Shown here in pieces: positions 59,241 through 64,000 of a DNA stretch of 64,000 nt. The stretch is from Rutpela maculata (taxonomy: Eukaryota; Arthropoda; Insecta; Coleoptera; Cerambycidae): assembly GCA_936432065.2 (NCBI GenBank), contig OW386285.2, forward strand, positions 181,818,088-181,882,087. Direction: 5' to 3'. Within the stretch, counting starts at the first letter, position 1. The number at the start of each line of letters is the position of its first letter. The notes under the pieces are model-generated. The model did no database searches and was not told the DNA's origin. It saw only the letters and a program-made list of their open reading frames with translations. The position numbers were made by a program, and so were the translations under genes.

Positions 59241-59800
59241 CCCATTCTAGTGTACACCACCCGCAATCTAATGGCTCACTCGAACGATTTCACGCGACGC
59301 TCATGGAAATGATAAGGGCTAACAAACTAGAAAACCCTAACGAACACCCACTGACTATTTTACCATACGCAGTTATTTGTTACAATAACTCCGTCAATAA
59401 GACGCACGGTTTCACCCCGTACGAGCTATTATTCGGGCACACCGCAAGTCGTCCTCCTGAAACACTTTACAATCAGAAGGAACTGATATCGAAGTACATA
59501 CGAGATTTGAATAACAGAATCTCGCATTACTACAAAATAGCCCGAACAAAAACCCAACTGCAAAAAGAAAAGGCGAAAGCGCGATTCGACAGACACGTAA
59601 CTGACAATCCATACGAATTTAAAGTAGGCGACAAAGTCTATGTAAACGAAAGCCAAATAAAAAATAAACTCCAAAATAAGTTCAACGGACCATTCGAAAT
59701 TAGAGAAATTCTAAATAACTCCGCCATACTTTATAATCCCGAGACTAAACACACCACAAAAACCAACTTTGACAGAATGAAGCCATACTTTGAAAATTAA
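59063..59800 (+). pseudogene. Pol: integrase core and C-terminus
   Basis: In the new frame the second catalytic aspartate (HCDSGREFE) and the glutamate (SNGSLERFHATLME) are present. The GPY-like C-terminal fold follows (FNGPFEIREIL). It ends at 59798-59800, just before the env splice acceptor. Confidence 0.85.
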
Positions 59801-59812
59801 TTTATTTTCAGG
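59801..59812 (+). other. Splice acceptor for the env mRNA
   Basis: TTTATTTTCAG lies directly after the pol stop. Errantivirus env is made from a spliced RNA, which explains why no ATG opens the env frame here. The donor, presumably near the leader, was not identified. Confidence 0.6.
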
Positions 59813-61680
59813 TTTCTTCTGCTGCTCAAAGCAGTGTCACCCCAATATTCAATTGACACAATCAACAATACCATCGGCATTTACTATCATGAAGAAGATC
59901 GCATTGAAATCTCTAACGATAAATGGACGCTTTTAGTCTATAAAGACATCGAACCGATAAAGTCGATCCTAGACAATAACAACAACATTCTAAACAGCAT
60001 GATAACGACGTTCGAAACGGACAACCCCCGCATGACATCCTTTCGGTCAGAAGTTAGAACACACATCAGTCTCTTAACCCAAATTTCACAATCGCTACAA
60101 CAAAAAGTTGAAGAAATATTCGCGGACACTAAACGCTACAAACGAGGTCTTGTAAATGGAATAGGTACATTCTGGAAAGCCATCACAGGTAATCTAGATT
60201 CCTCTGATGGAGAATATTATACGAATTGTATTAATAAACTCACAAACGATGAACATCAAATAGAAAATTTGATGAAAAATCAAATTTCGGTAACAACTTC
60301 AGTAATAAAAAGTTTTAATTCCACCATTCAAAAATTAAAAATCGATGAGGAAACCTTTAATAAGGACATTAAGGAAATCGAAAATTCAATTTATGATATT
60401 TCGGACGATTTGGCGTATATCAAATCAAAATTACGAGTACTTGAGCTATGTGAATCTCTGATGGAAAGTTATGTGTTTCTGGAAAACAGTTTAGATAACA
60501 TTTTAAATTCAATCACGTTTGCTCGATTGAAAATTTTGCACAGTTCAATAATTGCTCCAAAAGATCTGGTCACTTCATTACAAGAAGTATCTCAATCCCT
60601 ACATAAAAATAATTTGCCGATAACCCCACGAATCTCGAAGGTAGCCCAATATTTTGACATTATAGAGCTCCAAGCTTTTCAAGCTGGATCTAAAATAGTA
60701 TTTGTTTTGAAAATCCCATTAACAGAACCGGAAAGCTACACTCTTTACCACCTTTATCCCATTCCTATATTGGATAATCGAACAGGACTTCACCACATCC
60801 TGTCAACAACGCATAAATACATAGCGAAAGATGATGATTCACTGTTATTTGTACCACTCCCGAACCTTGGAAATTGTAAACGTTTGAACCCTAGTGTGAG
60901 ACTTTGTTCGAATGTGCTTCCGTACCCGATAGACAGTGACGCGATATGCGAAGCACAAATATTAAGACAATTAAGTGCAGTGCCCCGGACTTGCCAATCG
61001 AATTTATTGTTTGCAAAAGACTACAGTATACAAACATTAAGCAACAATAAATGGTTGATATCGGTTTCAGACAGTCCAGACCAGTGACCGTGAAATGTAG
61101 CAACAGGGACGTTGTTACCAAACTAATCTATATAAACTCTATTTTGACATTAAAACCGGAGTGTAGTGCTTTCATAGGCAGCACCAGAGTCCATGCATCG
61201 ACACAACAACAAGAGAACATCATCTACAGCAATCATCCAGTTCAGATACCATACGATTGTTGTAACCATCTACCGGAGAAATCCAAACTCCCGACTCTGA
61301 AACCCCTGAAATTAAGTAACATCAACACGGACGATTTAAACATCGCAAAGCACAAACTAGATCAGTACTCTGACGATCTAGACAAACTTATCAACGAACC
61401 ATTTGTAACCAAAAATATATCCTGGTTCACCTATTTCATTATAGCCCTAATTGTAATACTCATTATTTTATTTATAATTTGTAAGTGTAAGAAAAGAAGA
61501 AGAGACACTAGAATCGTTTCCCCATCAGATGACCAACCACCACAACCTCCACAACCATCGAAGTCCAGGATATTCGGCGGATACGGACGTCTAATCCCCA
61601 AAAGAAGACCAAGCGTAAACATACGAGAACCACGGGAAGATATTGAACTGAATCCTAGTTTTAGTAAGAACTACGCTTAA
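59812..61680 (+). pseudogene. Env, baculovirus-F-like envelope protein, one frameshift
   Basis: A hydrophobic leader-like start (FLLLLKAVS) opens the frame. A furin-type site KRYKR is followed by a fusion-peptide-like GLVNGIGTFWKAITGNL near residue 110, as in errantivirus and baculovirus F-type envelope proteins. Coiled-coil-rich sequence follows. The frame stops at 61087 after a one-base break near 61050-61080 and resumes in another frame (61051-61680). That part carries a transmembrane segment (FIIALIVILIILFIICK) and a basic tail (KCKKRRR). In this form no anchored envelope protein can be made. Confidence 0.8.
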
Positions 61681-61707
61681 AAAGTTGATTCACAGCATCA
61701 ACTTTTT
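61679..61707 (+). terminator. 11-bp stem-loop overlapping the env stop codon
   Basis: AAAAAGTTGAT and ATCAACTTTTT pair around a 7-nt loop right after (and partly within) the env stop. It sits between the last gene and the PPT. It could affect RNA 3' structure; no function is shown, and the label terminator is only the nearest category. Confidence 0.35.
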
Positions 61708-61712
61708 TATAT

Positions 61713-61722
61713 GAAGGGGAGC
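61713..61722 (+). other. Polypurine tract
   Basis: GAAGGGGAG immediately before the 3' LTR. Confidence 0.8.
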
Positions 61723-62804
<1,082 letters not shown>

Positions 62805-63395
62805 ACAGATTTATATATAATTTACATGTTAAACAAAAAAATAATAAAACTTTTCAGGTATTGAGGTATTAAAATGATTGAAAAATAAATACACAAATAT
62901 ATATTTTCACAGACTATTCATTTAATGCTTAATAGACTTAATAGAATAAAATAGAATAAGTTTATTTAACAAATTGTTCTACTACAGTGTAATTATTAAA
63001 AACTGAAACATATTGATAAATGAACTAAGCCCCATATTAAGTGCTATTTAGAGCACTTGAGCGTGCATTGGACACGCAAAAATATTTATATGTATTTATT
63101 GCTCTAAATAGCACTTCATGTGGGGGCTTAGTTCATTTATCGTAATATTTTAGTTTTTAACAATTACATTGTAATAGAACAATTTGTTAAATAAACTTAT
63201 TCTATTCTATTCTCTTCTATTCTGTTAAGTTATATATGAAACGCATGTACACTATACTATGCATAAAATAAATAGTCTGTTTGTGAAAATATATATTTGT
63301 TTATTTATTTTCCCATCGTTTTAATATCTCATTACCTGAAAAGTTTTATTTTTTTTTCTGTTTAACATGTAAATTATATATAGGTCTGTAAATAT
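62805..63395. repeat. 0.6-kb palindrome (foldback-like)
   Basis: Left arm about 62805-63055 and right arm about 63107-63395 are inverted copies (shared AATTTACATGTTAAAC, AATATATATTTTCAC and AATAAGTTTATTTAACAAAT). The ~50-bp centre starts GAGCACTTGAGCGTGC. No open frame and no clear target duplication. Confidence 0.7.
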
Positions 63396-63886
63396 TGTCG
63401 CATAGTAAGACATTTTAATAATTATTGTGCTGAAATTGACATATTTGGAACAACGTCACTTTCTCTAAGGAACCGTTTAAAAAAAATGTTTCTCAATGTT
63501 TTTCGTTATTTGTTAATGGGTTTTGATTTATCGGTGCCTCAGTGGCTCAGGAGTGCGGGTCCGTTTTCGGCATTGTGGGGCTGGGGACGCTATTGGATTC
63601 TCAAATTCTTGGGAACCAGTGGTGTTCTTGGCTCTGCTGCGTCGTGGATGGAGTCGTGTCTTTGTACTTCTGAGACACTGTATAACCGTTAATTGTAATA
63701 AATTTTTTGCTATTTTTATTATTGTCATAGTTTTGCTAGTCTGTTCATTTAAATGTTATTTAAATATTTGTAATTTATCTATAACCTCTTTTTTATATAT
63801 ATTCTCTTTCTTATTTATTTTCCCACTAAATGCTTATTTATACCTAGTGGGTACATTTGTGGAATTTTTATTCTGTTTGTAAGTGG
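63396..63886 (+). other. Possible LINE 3' end
   Basis: A moderately GC-rich stretch with short open frames (63486-63692, 63523-63882), then an AT-rich 3' UTR-like region leading into the (AAAT)n tract. Short tandem 3' tails are common in some LINE clades. No RT motif is in the window, so this is a weak suggestion. Confidence 0.25.

Positions 63887-64000
<114 letters not shown>

Overview
The window reads as AT-rich, non-genic DNA from an arthropod, most likely an insect. The evidence is the mix of element families: a BEL/Pao relic, two Ty3/gypsy-type LTR elements (one an errantivirus-like provirus with an F-type env), a Penelope-like element with a GIY-YIG domain, Jockey-type LINE fragments, a pogo-type and a hAT-like DNA transposon, a tRNA-derived SINE, many MITEs and long (TA)n tracts. 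I cannot name the species. I found no intact host gene; almost every real coding stretch is a broken transposable-element gene.

Layout. 0.6-5.0 kb: a 362-bp tandem repeat whose minus strand carries a hammerhead-ribozyme fold (retrozyme-like). Its first unit is split by a 3.1-kb element with 223-bp terminal inverted repeats, which holds a BEL/Pao pol 3' half and one LTR. 5.1-8.0 kb: a decayed hAT-like transposon. 8.1-15.5 kb: a gypsy-type element with 2.1-kb LTRs that has lost most of pol. 15.5-19.1 kb: a C-rich repeat, then the 5' half of a decayed Jockey-type LINE. 19.6-24.4 kb: nested TIR elements, one holding an exon-like piece of a YqaJ/SWIM-type protein. 24.6-24.9 kb: a SINE. 25-28.6 kb: little that is recognisable, apart from one doubtful exon. 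28.6-29.1 kb: a second, degenerate retrozyme.

30.4-39.6 kb: satellite-like ~610-bp repeats in opposite orientations on either side of a hAT-type GC-rich MITE and a Penelope-like element. The Penelope-like element is itself split by a 1.8-kb foldback element. The right-hand repeat array is split by a pogo-type transposon flanked by a ~290-bp direct duplication. 39.6-53.7 kb: mostly unannotatable AT-rich sequence with MITEs, a ~400-bp satellite at 43 and 53 kb, a minisatellite bounded by inverted repeats, and a LINE fragment inserted with an 8-bp duplication into a tRNA-like sequence. 53.9-62.2 kb: an errantivirus-like provirus with near-identical LTRs inside a (TA)n tract. 62.8-63.4 kb: a 0.6-kb palindrome. 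The window ends in an (AAAT)n tract.

How the parts relate. The retrozyme repeats encode no protein. Metazoan retrozymes are thought to be mobilised by Penelope-like reverse transcriptases, and a Penelope-like relic lies about 2.7 kb from one of the copies; the link is inference. Several insertions sit in or beside (TA)n tracts. Nothing else in the window suggests a cooperating gene set.
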